A stretch of 11,745 bases of DNA from an uncultured Nitrospinaceae bacterium (GCA_913043155.1 CAJWLY010000027.1:1-11745); one strand, 5' to 3'; shown: positions 1 to 7,086, counted from the stretch's first letter. Numbers and translations are program-made. The notes: generated from the sequence alone by a model not told the origin.

Positions 1-131
1 AACACGATGCTCGGGCAAAGGACATTGATTTCCTCCCAGTGCGGATCAAACCAGACAGGATCCGTCAACATCGTGCAGTTCTTGGATTGAATCAACAGGC
101 AAGCATGACCGACGTAGGTGGTTGTAATCAT
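1..131 (-). CDS. Metallo-beta-lactamase-fold protein, N-terminal fragment (runs off left edge)
   Basis: Reading leftward from an ATG at 131-129, the frame stays open for 43 codons to the window edge. The peptide begins MITTTYVGHACLLIQSKNC and continues to a TDPVWFDPHW segment. An opening beta strand with a G-H-A-x-x-L-I turn followed by a L-T-D-P strand is the typical start of UlaG/RomA-like metallo-beta-lactamase-fold hydrolases; the metal-binding H-x-H-x-D-H motif would lie beyond the edge and cannot be checked. The ribosome binding site is weak (a GAG directly before the ATG), so the start is less certain than the family. It follows the hydroxylase gene by 95 bases on the same strand. The substrate is unknown; members of this superfamily hydrolyse many esters, lactones and phosphodiesters. 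Confidence 0.6.
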   Translation of the reverse strand, partial: MITTTYVGHACLLIQSKNCTMLTDPVWFDPHWEEINVLCPSIV

Positions 132-157
132 CTCTATTCACTTAGAAAAAGGGATTA

Positions 158-186
158 CTAAAAAGGGCGTCCTCCTCAGGTAGCCC
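158..186 (-). terminator. Possible weak intrinsic terminator after the hydroxylase gene
   Basis: On the minus strand, the RNA from 186 to 165 can form a hairpin: a GGGC/GCCC stem, a 2x2 internal loop, a CCT/AGG stem and a GAGG tetraloop. It is followed directly by TTTTT (164-160). The stem is short and interrupted, so termination may be partial. It lies between the stop at 227 and the next start at 131, which would make the metallo-beta-lactamase gene at least partly a separate unit. Confidence 0.35.
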
Positions 187-226
187 GGTTCAAAATAAAT
201 GACCGACTCGATCAGGTCTCAAGAAC

Positions 227-928
227 TCATGTGTACATTTGAGTCCCCTCCGAGAACGGAGACAAACTCATCGTTTGGTAGAAAACATCCATATGCTTCC
301 TCTGGTACTCCAAGTACTGCTCGAATTCCGATATTCCCTGAATGATCAGGCTTACTTTTTTATGTCGCGGGGAGTAATTGGCCGCCCGGTGCATCCGGGT
401 CGTGTCCAGTTTATAAACAGCAAGCCTTTCCAATGGGTACAGCCTGTCTTCCACTTCGATGCCGGACATCCCATTTTCAGAATCGGTGACGTCTATGACA
501 AACCGATCCGCATTTTCTCCCGCGAGATCCCGGTGGTAATGCATGAACGATCCTGGGTCGGTGAACGTTATGGACACCCTCATGATAAAAAACTTCTTGT
601 AGTATTCCGTGAGGAACAAGTGAACGGCCCCGACCAGGCATCTTGTCAGATGCTCATCTTTCTTGTCCTGACAGGGTGGTAAAACATTGGTGTGGATCGC
701 GGTTTTCACAAACAGCTCATAATCTCCGGGGTTCTGGAAGAATCGTTTGAAAATGTCATCGTAAATAATATATTTGTTGAAGTAGGGATTTTGTTCTTCA
801 TCATCATCCGAAAGGACATGAGTTTTTGGTAAATCCAGCCCGTTGACGTAATGAATAAAATCGTCCACCAGATTTTCATCCAACGGAAAATCACCTACCT
901 TCTCAACGAGCCGATATTCTGAGTTCAT
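227..928 (-). CDS. Aspartyl/asparaginyl beta-hydroxylase-like Fe(II)/2-oxoglutarate oxygenase
   Basis: A 233-residue soluble protein with no signal peptide. The ATG at 928 is preceded by GGAGGT at good spacing. The recognisable part is the double-stranded beta-helix core: after an MRVSITFTDPGSFMHYHRD stretch come H132-x-D134 (H130 is the alternative first ligand), then H180 in RMHRAANYS, then R188 and the strand KVSLIIQG. H-x-D, distal H, N and R in this order fit the iron- and 2-oxoglutarate-binding pattern of the Asp/Arg hydroxylase (aspartyl/asparaginyl beta-hydroxylase) branch of the cupin-fold oxygenases. Residues 1-110 are acidic and rich in aromatic residues and match nothing I recognise; they may form the substrate lid. 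The gene lies beyond the terminator that ends the redox operon, so it probably has its own promoter in 929-1020. Its substrate (a protein side chain or small molecule) is unknown. Confidence 0.6.
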   Translation of the reverse strand: MNSEYRLVEKVGDFPLDENLVDDFIHYVNGLDLPKTHVLSDDDEEQNPYFNKYIIYDDIFKRFFQNPGDYELFVKTAIHTNVLPPCQDKKDEHLTRCLVGAVHLFLTEYYKKFFIMRVSITFTDPGSFMHYHRDLAGENADRFVIDVTDSENGMSGIEVEDRLYPLERLAVYKLDTTRMHRAANYSPRHKKVSLIIQGISEFEQYLEYQRKHMDVFYQTMSLSPFSEGTQMYT

Positions 929-1021
929 AATTTACCTCCATTCGTGTCCTTCATCTCGACGACCGGGACATCGACCAATGAAACCGACCTCCTGCTCCCC
1001 CAACCGCCGTAAAACGCCGTG

Positions 1022-1060
1022 ATCAAAGAAAAAGAGCCCAACCATAAGGTTGGGCTCTTT
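1022..1060 (-). terminator. Strong intrinsic terminator of the redox operon
   Basis: A perfect 13-bp inverted repeat, AAAGAGCCCAACC (1031-1043) and GGTTGGGCTCTTT (1048-1060), encloses a 4-base loop. Read on the minus strand, the stem is followed by a T-rich run (TTCTTT, 1030-1025) that continues the Ts of the stem. It begins 69 bases after the stop codon of the tri-haem cytochrome gene. On the plus strand the stem is followed by CCGATG, so termination should act mainly on leftward transcripts. It marks the 3' end of the five-gene run. Confidence 0.9.
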
Positions 1061-1128
1061 CCGATGAGTGCTGCTGGTACGACCTTTCAAAACATCACAT
1101 TCTTAGAGCAAGGTCGGAAAGAACCACA

Positions 1129-2742
1129 TCACTCCGCTGGCGCATAAGCTCGCCCACCAGTGAAGGCGTCATAGATATAGGCCAGAACCTGCCAGCGCTG
1201 CTCTTCCGACAACCACTCTTTCCAGCCTTTCATCTTGGTTTTCGGAACACCTTCGGAAACCCGCCAGAACAGATGGCCGTCCGTGTAGGAGTTCATCCTG
1301 GTTGCAACACGAAAGTCACGGGCTTTCTTGGCCTTGGGCCGTCCCGAAACCCCGTGGCATTTAGCGCATTTCTGCTTCTTGATGTTTCCCTTCTTGGTTT
1401 TAACATCAAAACCATCCTGGTACAGCGCTTTCCCTGCTGCGACCACATCCGGATTGCCCCACCATCCTGCCGGCATCACTTTGGCTTTGTACTCATCCGG
1501 AATAACAATTACTTCCTTCTCCTTCACGATGTAGTGATGACCAGGATCCTTCAACACCCACTTCTTGAAGGGCTCGTGGAGCGTGTAGGGATACCCGACC
1601 TCCCCATACTTGGCAGGTCTTGCGTCAGCATAGGGCATCGAGTCGCTGCTCATACTCTCCAGGAATGCGACCAGTGCCGCTTTTTCGCTCGTGAGCAGGC
1701 CCAGAGGCTGGATCATGGCGTTCTTGTTGGGATGCGGTCCGCCGCCCATGTCGTAGAATTCCACGATCTCGGCCAGGGTGCTCAGCGTTCCGTTATGCAT
1801 ATACGGACCGGTGTATTTCAGCTCCCTGAGTGACGGGGTACGGAAAGCCCCTATGTCCTTCTTCTCCTTGGTGACCATATAGCGCCCCGTGTCAGAGATG
1901 TTCTTGTCCCACATGGGCAGTCCAATGATCATTTGCTCATAACGCAGTCCGACCTGACGGGTCGGATTGGTCGACAGTTCGGGATGATCCGGTACACCGA
2001 TGTTATAGTAATTGCTGTCGCTGGCCAGCGCACCGTTATGACAGCGGATACATTTTCCCCGAGTCAGAAATACTTTCATTCCCTTTTTCTGCTGGGCAGT
2101 CAAAGCCGATTTGTCGCCATTCATAAACCGGTCGAAAGCGTTGTTCTGTGGATTCGAGGTCAATGAACTTACAAACTTGCAGATGACTCTTTGAATCTTA
2201 CCGAAATAAATCGTCCGATCAATGCCGAACAGCTTCTGGAACTCCGCGTAATATTCCGGGATCTGACGCGTCCGCTCTTCGATGTACCGTCCGTCGCCAT
2301 TCATGAAAAGCTGCGACGTCATGTGCGTCCGGCTCGTAGTGTCACACGCGTTGTTCGAACCCATCCACATCTGCTCGCGTTGCCGGTTGGCATTGATCAG
2401 CGACGGCGCGTTCCGGAAGTGCGCCGTTCCCGGGTAACCGTTGGACAACTGCTTACCATCGCCATAACCCTTCTCCGGTGTATGGCAGGTAGCGCAGGAA
2501 TCCGACGCGTCCCCGGTGTAGCGATTATCAAAAAACAACTTCCGGCCCAGTTCCACTTCCGCCGGGTTTAAATTTTCCTGAGAGAGAGGCCCCAGTGGAG
2601 CATACCCGCTCCAAATGGGCTTCGAGTGACTACCTTCGCTCATACCAGCTGAAACTGACGAGCTCGCTATGAACAAAGCGATCAGGAAGACGCTCAGGGC
2701 TCCCATCCCGATGATGAACCTTTTACTTCGCTTCATTTCCAT
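1129..2742 (-). CDS. Exported tri-haem cytochrome: di-haem peroxidase/MauG-like module plus C-terminal cytochrome c domain (IdrP-like)
   Basis: A 537-residue protein with an N-terminal Sec-type signal or signal anchor (basic residues 4-8, hydrophobic 10-32), so periplasmic. Residues 55-375 form the di-haem cytochrome c peroxidase/MauG fold, with CXXCH haem sites at C83/C86/H87 and C231/C234/H235 and a conserved PYMHNG motif at 313-318. Residues 425-535 add a class I cytochrome c domain with haem site C459/C462/H463 and M504 as a possible sixth ligand. Usual family members end near residue 380, so the third domain is an addition. The loop that normally reads F-W-D-G-R-x-x-S-L-E-x-Q and carries the catalytic Glu is replaced around residues 124-146 by a sequence with an extra Cys (C133), so peroxidase activity is doubtful and electron transfer is likely. 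It is the last gene of the run. An AAGGTGGT precedes the ATG at 2742; an alternative ATG lies two codons in. The general fold is certain; the role is inferred from context. Confidence 0.85.
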   Translation of the reverse strand: MEMKRSKRFIIGMGALSVFLIALFIASSSVSAGMSEGSHSKPIWSGYAPLGPLSQENLNPAEVELGRKLFFDNRYTGDASDSCATCHTPEKGYGDGKQLSNGYPGTAHFRNAPSLINANRQREQMWMGSNNACDTTSRTHMTSQLFMNGDGRYIEERTRQIPEYYAEFQKLFGIDRTIYFGKIQRVICKFVSSLTSNPQNNAFDRFMNGDKSALTAQQKKGMKVFLTRGKCIRCHNGALASDSNYYNIGVPDHPELSTNPTRQVGLRYEQMIIGLPMWDKNISDTGRYMVTKEKKDIGAFRTPSLRELKYTGPYMHNGTLSTLAEIVEFYDMGGGPHPNKNAMIQPLGLLTSEKAALVAFLESMSSDSMPYADARPAKYGEVGYPYTLHEPFKKWVLKDPGHHYIVKEKEVIVIPDEYKAKVMPAGWWGNPDVVAAGKALYQDGFDVKTKKGNIKKQKCAKCHGVSGRPKAKKARDFRVATRMNSYTDGHLFWRVSEGVPKTKMKGWKEWLSEEQRWQVLAYIYDAFTGGRAYAPAE

Positions 2743-2817
2743 AACCCACCACCTTCCTTTCGGTTTTTTTTATTTTTCAGCGGCTGAGCCGCATCCATTC
2801 CCCTTGTAAATATCAAA

Positions 2818-2838
2818 AGATCAGGATTTGATTGATCT
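2818..2838 (-). repeat. Short inverted repeat between the cupredoxin and tri-haem genes
   Basis: AGATCA (2818-2823) and TGATCT (2833-2838) are perfect complements around a 9-base spacer. On the minus strand the second arm is followed by TTTGATATTT. The 6-bp A/T-rich stem is too weak to be a convincing terminator. It could be a processing or partial attenuation site inside the operon, or chance. Confidence 0.3.
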
Positions 2839-2854
2839 CTCATCACGAGGTTCC

Positions 2855-3637
2855 TCATCGGCCGCGGCCAGGACCTGAAAAGGTGAAGCTGGCTTCTGCG
2901 GATCCGCCGTCACCAACAGTGACTTCCGTCTTCTGTTCACCGAGGATCGGATGCCATGCCACTAAATTATATTTTCCTGCAGGAATTCCATCGATCTTAT
3001 AACTTCCGTCGTTTGCCGCCATGGTCCAATAGGCGTTGGTTGCTACCCGGAGCCATGCATGCATGAAGTCATGCTGATCACACTGAATCTTTACTTGATT
3101 GCCCTTTTTAACCCGAAGTAGCTCATTCAGCTTATCTCCTTGTTCGGGCAGGCCCTTGTTCCAGAGGCTGCGTCGAGCTGCGCCGCGCACCTCGAAGGGA
3201 TGCGGGTTATGAATGACGGTGTCATTGTTGGTAATTTGAAGGCCCGGGGCACCCTTCTTCCCTGATCCCAGCCTCTCCACAACACCCGTGAATGGTAAGA
3301 ACGCGCAGTTCTCGCCGATCATCGTAGCCACGTTGGTTTCCATGGGCTTTCCGCTCACCCCTTTGCCTTTCTTTTTGAATTTCCCTGTTTTGTAATCGAG
3401 GTTTTCAATCAACACGGCAACGCCCTGCACCACACCCTTTTTGACCGTGATATGGAAGAAATCCCTCTCCGCACCGCAGAATTCAGGGTTTTTGGAGACC
3501 GTAAAATGTTCAGGCGGGGGGGGCGTCCCCTCGTACGAGATCTTTCCAGTGACGGAACCGCCCGCGGCATAAACGTTGCCCGCCTGCGCAGTCCCGACCA
3601 GGAAAATCAGAGCTAGCAAAACAATCATTCGGTTCAT
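2855..3637 (-). CDS. Secreted cupredoxin-like protein with carboxypeptidase-regulatory-like domain
   Basis: A 260-residue protein starting MNRMIVLLALIFLVG, with a Sec signal peptide to about residue 24. The start at 3637 is preferred to an upstream in-frame ATG at 3694 because it has a perfect AAGGAG at 6 bases and directly begins the signal peptide. The body has an N-terminal beta domain (GGSVTGKISYEG), then a cupredoxin-like segment with HNPHPF (H143, H146) and CDQHDFM (C186, H189, M192). These are in the order of type 1 copper ligands, and the C-x2-H-x2-M spacing matches that of MauL-type plastocyanin-like proteins. The C-terminal DGSYKIDGIPAGKYNLVAWHP is a typical carboxypeptidase-regulatory-like strand pair. 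Two further cysteines (C54, C111) may form a disulfide. Placed between the Mo enzyme and the tri-haem gene, it may be a periplasmic electron carrier or copper-binding partner. Copper binding is inferred, not shown. Confidence 0.75.
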   Translation of the reverse strand: MNRMIVLLALIFLVGTAQAGNVYAAGGSVTGKISYEGTPPPPEHFTVSKNPEFCGAERDFFHITVKKGVVQGVAVLIENLDYKTGKFKKKGKGVSGKPMETNVATMIGENCAFLPFTGVVERLGSGKKGAPGLQITNNDTVIHNPHPFEVRGAARRSLWNKGLPEQGDKLNELLRVKKGNQVKIQCDQHDFMHAWLRVATNAYWTMAANDGSYKIDGIPAGKYNLVAWHPILGEQKTEVTVGDGGSAEASFTFSGPGRGR

Positions 3638-3643
3638 AACTTT

Positions 3644-3649
3644 CTCCTT
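3644..3649 (-). promoter_or_regulatory. Ribosome binding site that fixes the cupredoxin start
   Basis: On the minus strand AAGGAG lies 6 bases before the ATG at 3637. The longer in-frame candidate at 3694 would add 19 hydrophilic residues before the signal peptide and would start within the interleaved inverted repeats, so it is rejected. Confidence 0.8.
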
Positions 3650-3669
3650 ACGGTTGATCACTATTAAAA

Positions 3670-3711
3670 GTTCCTGTTCCGGCTCCCACCCCACAGGAAC
3701 GGGTGGGAGCC
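3670..3711 (-). repeat. Two interleaved perfect inverted repeats between the Mo subunit and the cupredoxin gene
   Basis: Arm b GGCTCCCACCC (3681-3691) pairs with GGGTGGGAGCC (3701-3711), 11 bp. Arm a GTTCCTGT (3670-3677) pairs with ACAGGAAC (3693-3700), 8 bp. The order a-b-a'-b' means the two stems cross. In the minus-strand RNA the 11-bp hairpin begins 14 bases after the Mo-subunit stop codon, and the last arm of the 8-bp pair is followed by TTTTAATAG. The structures are mutually exclusive as simple hairpins, or could form a strained pseudoknot. The element could act as an intra-operon attenuator, a partial terminator or a 3' stabiliser. Confidence 0.7.
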
Positions 3712-3725
3712 ATCATCGTTACACG

Positions 3726-6386
3726 TTAAACCTTCTCCTTGAAGGTCATGCGCTTCTTCAAGTAATCCGGAAGGGTACCGATCTTTCTAATGGCAGCCTT
3801 CCCGAGTTTGTACCGCGGTGCGTTGGTCAGCGGATCCGCCACCGCAGACGACAGGGAGTTGGACGCGCCCCCGCCGGGCCAGTTGAAGTACATGAAGGTG
3901 GTGCCTGGCGGAACGACACTGGTCACGTAGACCATGGCCGAGGCCGACCCCTGGGTTGTCTTGATGTACCCGTCCTTCTTGAGGTTCGTAAACAGGAAGT
4001 CCTTGTGCCGGGCGCGGTAGAAACCGCCCACCTGGACGAAGACTTCATCGTTCTCAAGCGCGACCAGGTCGCCATTTCCAATTCCCCTGTCAGCGGCGTC
4101 CTTCGGATTCATTTCGATGAAATTCATCGGGTGCCGCTGCATGATGTAGGGTTTGCGCATATCATCGAAGACGGACTGCCAGATCTCGTTGTTCCGTCCA
4201 CAGGTGACCCACAACTCTTTCTTCTCCGGCTTGGGCTTGATCGCCTCGTAGAAGTCACCGAACAGGTTCCAGTCGACCTTGTGGAGAATCAGTTTTCCGG
4301 ACGGCTTGGTGAAACTTCCCGCCCTTTTGAGCTTGACGGTGATTCCCTGACCGGACTCGATATGCACGTGGGGATTGTGCAGGCGCTTGGTCTCGATCAA
4401 CTTGTTGTCGTGCAGGCGAAGCGGCAACTGGTACCCCGTCGCGGCCCGCTTGCGCAGAACGTCGTAGGGCGACTTACCGTTAAGCGCTGCCCACTTCACC
4501 AACGGCGCCAAGTCCTGCCGGCTGTTACGGGTGAATCGGGCCAGCTCCTTGAAGACATCCTCCGACGTCTTCCAGTCGTAGCCGTCAAAACCCATTTTCT
4601 TGGCGATTTGCTGGATGATCCACCAGTCCGGCTTGGCATCCCCTGGAGGATCGTAGAACTTCGAATAGATCCTGAGCTGCCGTTCACCCTGGGCGCGCGT
4701 GAAGGTCTCTTCACCCCAGGTTGCAGCAGGCATGACAAGATCGGCGTACTGGTTCCCGATCGTCCTTAGATAGATCTCGTTGTTGATCAGCACCATGTCG
4801 CCGGCATCGGCCCGGGCTTTCAGCGTCTGGATGACGTGTTCGACATCAAATTTCTGCACCTGATGCTTGCTGCCTGTGGTGTGATCCTTGATGTAGTCAC
4901 CCAGGTCCTGGGAACCCTGCATGGCTTCGATCCAGTTGGTTCCAATGACATACATAAAGCGGACGTGTCCGCTCCTGACCCAGTTGTCCACGTTCAGCGC
5001 CTTGCGGCCGATCTTGCCGAACCGCTCGGGAGTTTTCGACCGGGGATAACCCGCGGCGTTCACGCCACCGCGCTGATGTCCGCCGGCGCGGCCGATGACC
5101 TGGCCGTCCCGGGTCCCGGCGCCACAGATGATGGCCAGGTTGCCGAACGAAATGGTGTTGAGGTAGTTGTTGGACCAGTAGTTGCCCTTCTCCAGCATGA
5201 AGGACGCCTTGGGACGCTTCTTCTTGCCGGCGCCGGTGAGCATCTTACACGCGTTAATGATATTCTCGCGCGGGATACCGGTCATTTTCACGGCAACATC
5301 CATCTCGGCGTATTTTTCCTTCAGGAGCCACTTCGTCCACTTCTTAAAGTTGGTACCCCACCGGGTGCTGCGCCACTGCCAGGGAGTGTTTCTGGTTCCC
5401 CGGCCCATGCCCCAGTCGATTTCCTCGGAGCTGGCGGCCCAATGGTCGATATGGTGCTGGTCCTGCCAGCCTTTCTCGATGATGTACCGGCACATGGCGT
5501 TGTGCAAGATAGCGTCGGTCCCGACGTTCACCTGCAGCCATAGCCCGTCGTTTTCCTCGGCCCAGGTGACTCCCGGTGACTTCCGGGGAAGCACCATGAC
5601 CAGCTTGGGCCTTCCTTCCATGATGTGCTCGGTGAACAGGACCGTCTTGGTCTCATAGGGATCCGTCCCCGAGATGAAAATTACGTCAGATGCCGACCAG
5701 TCATCGTAGGAGGGGCCAAACGTGTCGATGCCCATGTCCTCAAGCCCGGAAGCGTCATCCTGGGCCGAAGGCTTGTCATGATGGGCGTAGACCGGCGTCT
5801 CAATACTTTGCAGGGCCAGCTTGGTGATGGCGTAGGTGTTCTCGTAGAACTGGTAGGAGTAGGCTTTTACTCCGTAAGCCATCTCACCGTACTTGTCGAA
5901 CACGTAGCGTCCCACTTCAGCCGCGATGGTGGTGGCGTCGTCCCATGAAATGGGCTGCAGGACGTTTCGCACCCTCAGCAGTGGCGTTTGCAGGCGGTCC
6001 CTTGTCGCCCTCCAGGGGCTGTAGCATTTCTGGGCGATGCCTCCGCCCCGAACGCTGTGGTTTCCGGACCGGTTGACCCGTTCGCTGATGGCCGGGGTCA
6101 CAATACAGTTGTGCGGCTCACCGTTCTTCAGAACGATCGTATGCTGGTTGGGACTGGGCCAACTGCCAACCAGTGATTCTGTGCGTGGGTAATCCACTTT
6201 GAAGGCGTTTTCACTTGCCTTGGGCCCGCCTTCTTTTCCTACCGGCCACGTGATCGCCCTATAGGCACAGCCGACGATACAGTAGTCGCAGGCGGTGGGG
6301 ACGATCTCCGCATCCGCAGGAGGAACCGGTACTCGATCCTTCGGCAGATCTATCGAAAATGTCACATTGCTTCCGGCGTTACTCAT
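3726..6386 (-). CDS. idrA: Molybdopterin oxidoreductase, AioA/IdrA type: probable iodate reductase catalytic subunit
   Basis: An 886-residue Mo-bis-MGD enzyme of the DMSO reductase superfamily with no signal peptide of its own, so probably co-exported with the Rieske subunit. The cluster site is C33-x2-C36-x3-C40; exactly 71 residues later is S111 (NHSVRGG) where other family members have a fourth Cys. This is the same spacing as Cys28 to Ser99 in arsenite oxidase and predicts a [3Fe-4S] cluster. GERQLRIYSKFYDPPGDAKP and GRAGGHQRGG are AioA-family signatures; the MopB C-terminal domain covers about residues 690-880. Of the four arsenite-contacting residues of AioA, I align H203, R433 and H437 as kept and Glu203 as changed to D211. 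That change, plus the two neighbouring peroxidase-like genes, favours iodate reductase over arsenite oxidase. The start has AGGAGGT (6395-6401) 8 bases upstream. The family is certain; the substrate is inferred. Confidence 0.8.
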   Translation of the reverse strand: MSNAGSNVTFSIDLPKDRVPVPPADAEIVPTACDYCIVGCAYRAITWPVGKEGGPKASENAFKVDYPRTESLVGSWPSPNQHTIVLKNGEPHNCIVTPAISERVNRSGNHSVRGGGIAQKCYSPWRATRDRLQTPLLRVRNVLQPISWDDATTIAAEVGRYVFDKYGEMAYGVKAYSYQFYENTYAITKLALQSIETPVYAHHDKPSAQDDASGLEDMGIDTFGPSYDDWSASDVIFISGTDPYETKTVLFTEHIMEGRPKLVMVLPRKSPGVTWAEENDGLWLQVNVGTDAILHNAMCRYIIEKGWQDQHHIDHWAASSEEIDWGMGRGTRNTPWQWRSTRWGTNFKKWTKWLLKEKYAEMDVAVKMTGIPRENIINACKMLTGAGKKKRPKASFMLEKGNYWSNNYLNTISFGNLAIICGAGTRDGQVIGRAGGHQRGGVNAAGYPRSKTPERFGKIGRKALNVDNWVRSGHVRFMYVIGTNWIEAMQGSQDLGDYIKDHTTGSKHQVQKFDVEHVIQTLKARADAGDMVLINNEIYLRTIGNQYADLVMPAATWGEETFTRAQGERQLRIYSKFYDPPGDAKPDWWIIQQIAKKMGFDGYDWKTSEDVFKELARFTRNSRQDLAPLVKWAALNGKSPYDVLRKRAATGYQLPLRLHDNKLIETKRLHNPHVHIESGQGITVKLKRAGSFTKPSGKLILHKVDWNLFGDFYEAIKPKPEKKELWVTCGRNNEIWQSVFDDMRKPYIMQRHPMNFIEMNPKDAADRGIGNGDLVALENDEVFVQVGGFYRARHKDFLFTNLKKDGYIKTTQGSASAMVYVTSVVPPGTTFMYFNWPGGGASNSLSSAVADPLTNAPRYKLGKAAIRKIGTLPDYLKKRMTFKEKV

Positions 6387-6465
6387 GAGTCATTACCTCC
6401 TTTATCTGGTTAATTCCACATTTGGAGCTTCTGTAATCATGTGTTGGCTTAAATGGGTTCATGGG

Positions 6466-7086
6466 CTAGACTCCCTGTAAATTGTCTTGGTACCCGTAAA
6501 TCAGTCCTAACACGCCCACCGCGTAGATATCATCTCCCTCCACTTCCAGCACGATCTGCGGAAGATTCTGGACTGCGGAAGCGGTGATCATGATCCCGTG
6601 TTTTTGCAAATCGAATTTAGAAAGATGAAACTCGCACGGTCCCAGTGACTTTTCTTTGGGATTGTACTGGTCCTCGAGCGGTCCGCCCTGATGGGTACAG
6701 AAAGCGCTGAAGGCTACGACATCCTGCTTGGGACCGACTCCGCCCATGGCCTTCTCTCCCAGTTTGATCAAGAGACCCTTCTGACCCTCGGCATTGCCGG
6801 GGTACTGGATCTTGACGGGACGATCTGTTTTGAGCGCACTCAACTTACCCACCTTGGTGCGGGGGTAGCGAACGGTCCGGGCAGCTACCGCCGCACTGAC
6901 CATCCCCTGACCTGCTGCTGCCTTGCCGGGAAACATCGTGCCGGGCAGGAGCATGGAAATAGCTGCGACTCCACCCATCTTTCCCCCGGTCATCAGTAAT
7001 TTTCGGCGAGACATACAGGGGGTCTCTAGAGGAGACTCTTCCTGAGTTGCATCGACCTCTTGCTTCTCATTCTCGATCTTACTCAT
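6466..7086 (-). CDS. idrB: Rieske [2Fe-2S] subunit, Tat-exported, partner of the Mo subunit (IdrB/AioB type)
   Basis: A 206-residue protein. A 24-residue hydrophilic lead precedes a twin-arginine signal, SRRKLLMTGG (R27, R28), followed by a hydrophobic stretch to about residue 59, so the folded complex is probably exported by Tat, carrying the signal-less Mo subunit along. Rieske ligands are C130-T-H132 and C151-E-F-H154. The two extra cysteines that form a disulfide in bc1-type and some arsenite oxidase Rieske proteins are both absent (G135 and F153), as reported for some AioB proteins. Role: pass electrons between periplasmic carriers and the Mo active site. The gene ends 79 bases before the Mo-subunit start and begins 62 bases after the peroxidase gene, and its ATG follows AAGGAG. 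The symbol rests on the cluster context; AioB is the closest alternative. Confidence 0.82.
   Translation of the reverse strand: MSKIENEKQEVDATQEESPLETPCMSRRKLLMTGGKMGGVAAISMLLPGTMFPGKAAAGQGMVSAAVAARTVRYPRTKVGKLSALKTDRPVKIQYPGNAEGQKGLLIKLGEKAMGGVGPKQDVVAFSAFCTHQGGPLEDQYNPKEKSLGPCEFHLSKFDLQKHGIMITASAVQNLPQIVLEVEGDDIYAVGVLGLIYGYQDNLQGV

Noticed and set aside
239..682. Plus-strand open frames such as 239-682, 3576-4769 and 4836-5543
   Set aside because: They lie antisense to well-supported genes, show no domain signatures, and lack convincing ribosome binding sites; they are shadows of minus-strand coding sequence.
2780..2792. GCGGCT/AGCCGC inverted repeat before the tri-haem gene
   Set aside because: Its usable stem is about 4 bp, and on the transcribed strand it is followed by an A-rich rather than T-rich run, so it is not a terminator.
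3638..3694. Upstream ATG at 3694 for the cupredoxin gene
   Set aside because: It would place hydrophilic residues before the signal peptide and lacks a ribosome binding site, whereas the ATG at 3637 has an ideal one.
6379..6462. 27-codon ORF on the minus strand in the Rieske-Mo subunit gap, overlapping the Mo-subunit start
   Set aside because: It has no ribosome binding site, directly follows the Rieske stop codon, and has no recognisable motif; most likely chance.
3726..7086. Plain arsenite oxidase (aioBA) annotation
   Set aside because: The subunits are clearly related, but two di-haem peroxidase-like genes in the same run and the Glu-to-Asp change at a contact residue fit iodate-reductase-type clusters better. 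It remains the main alternative.
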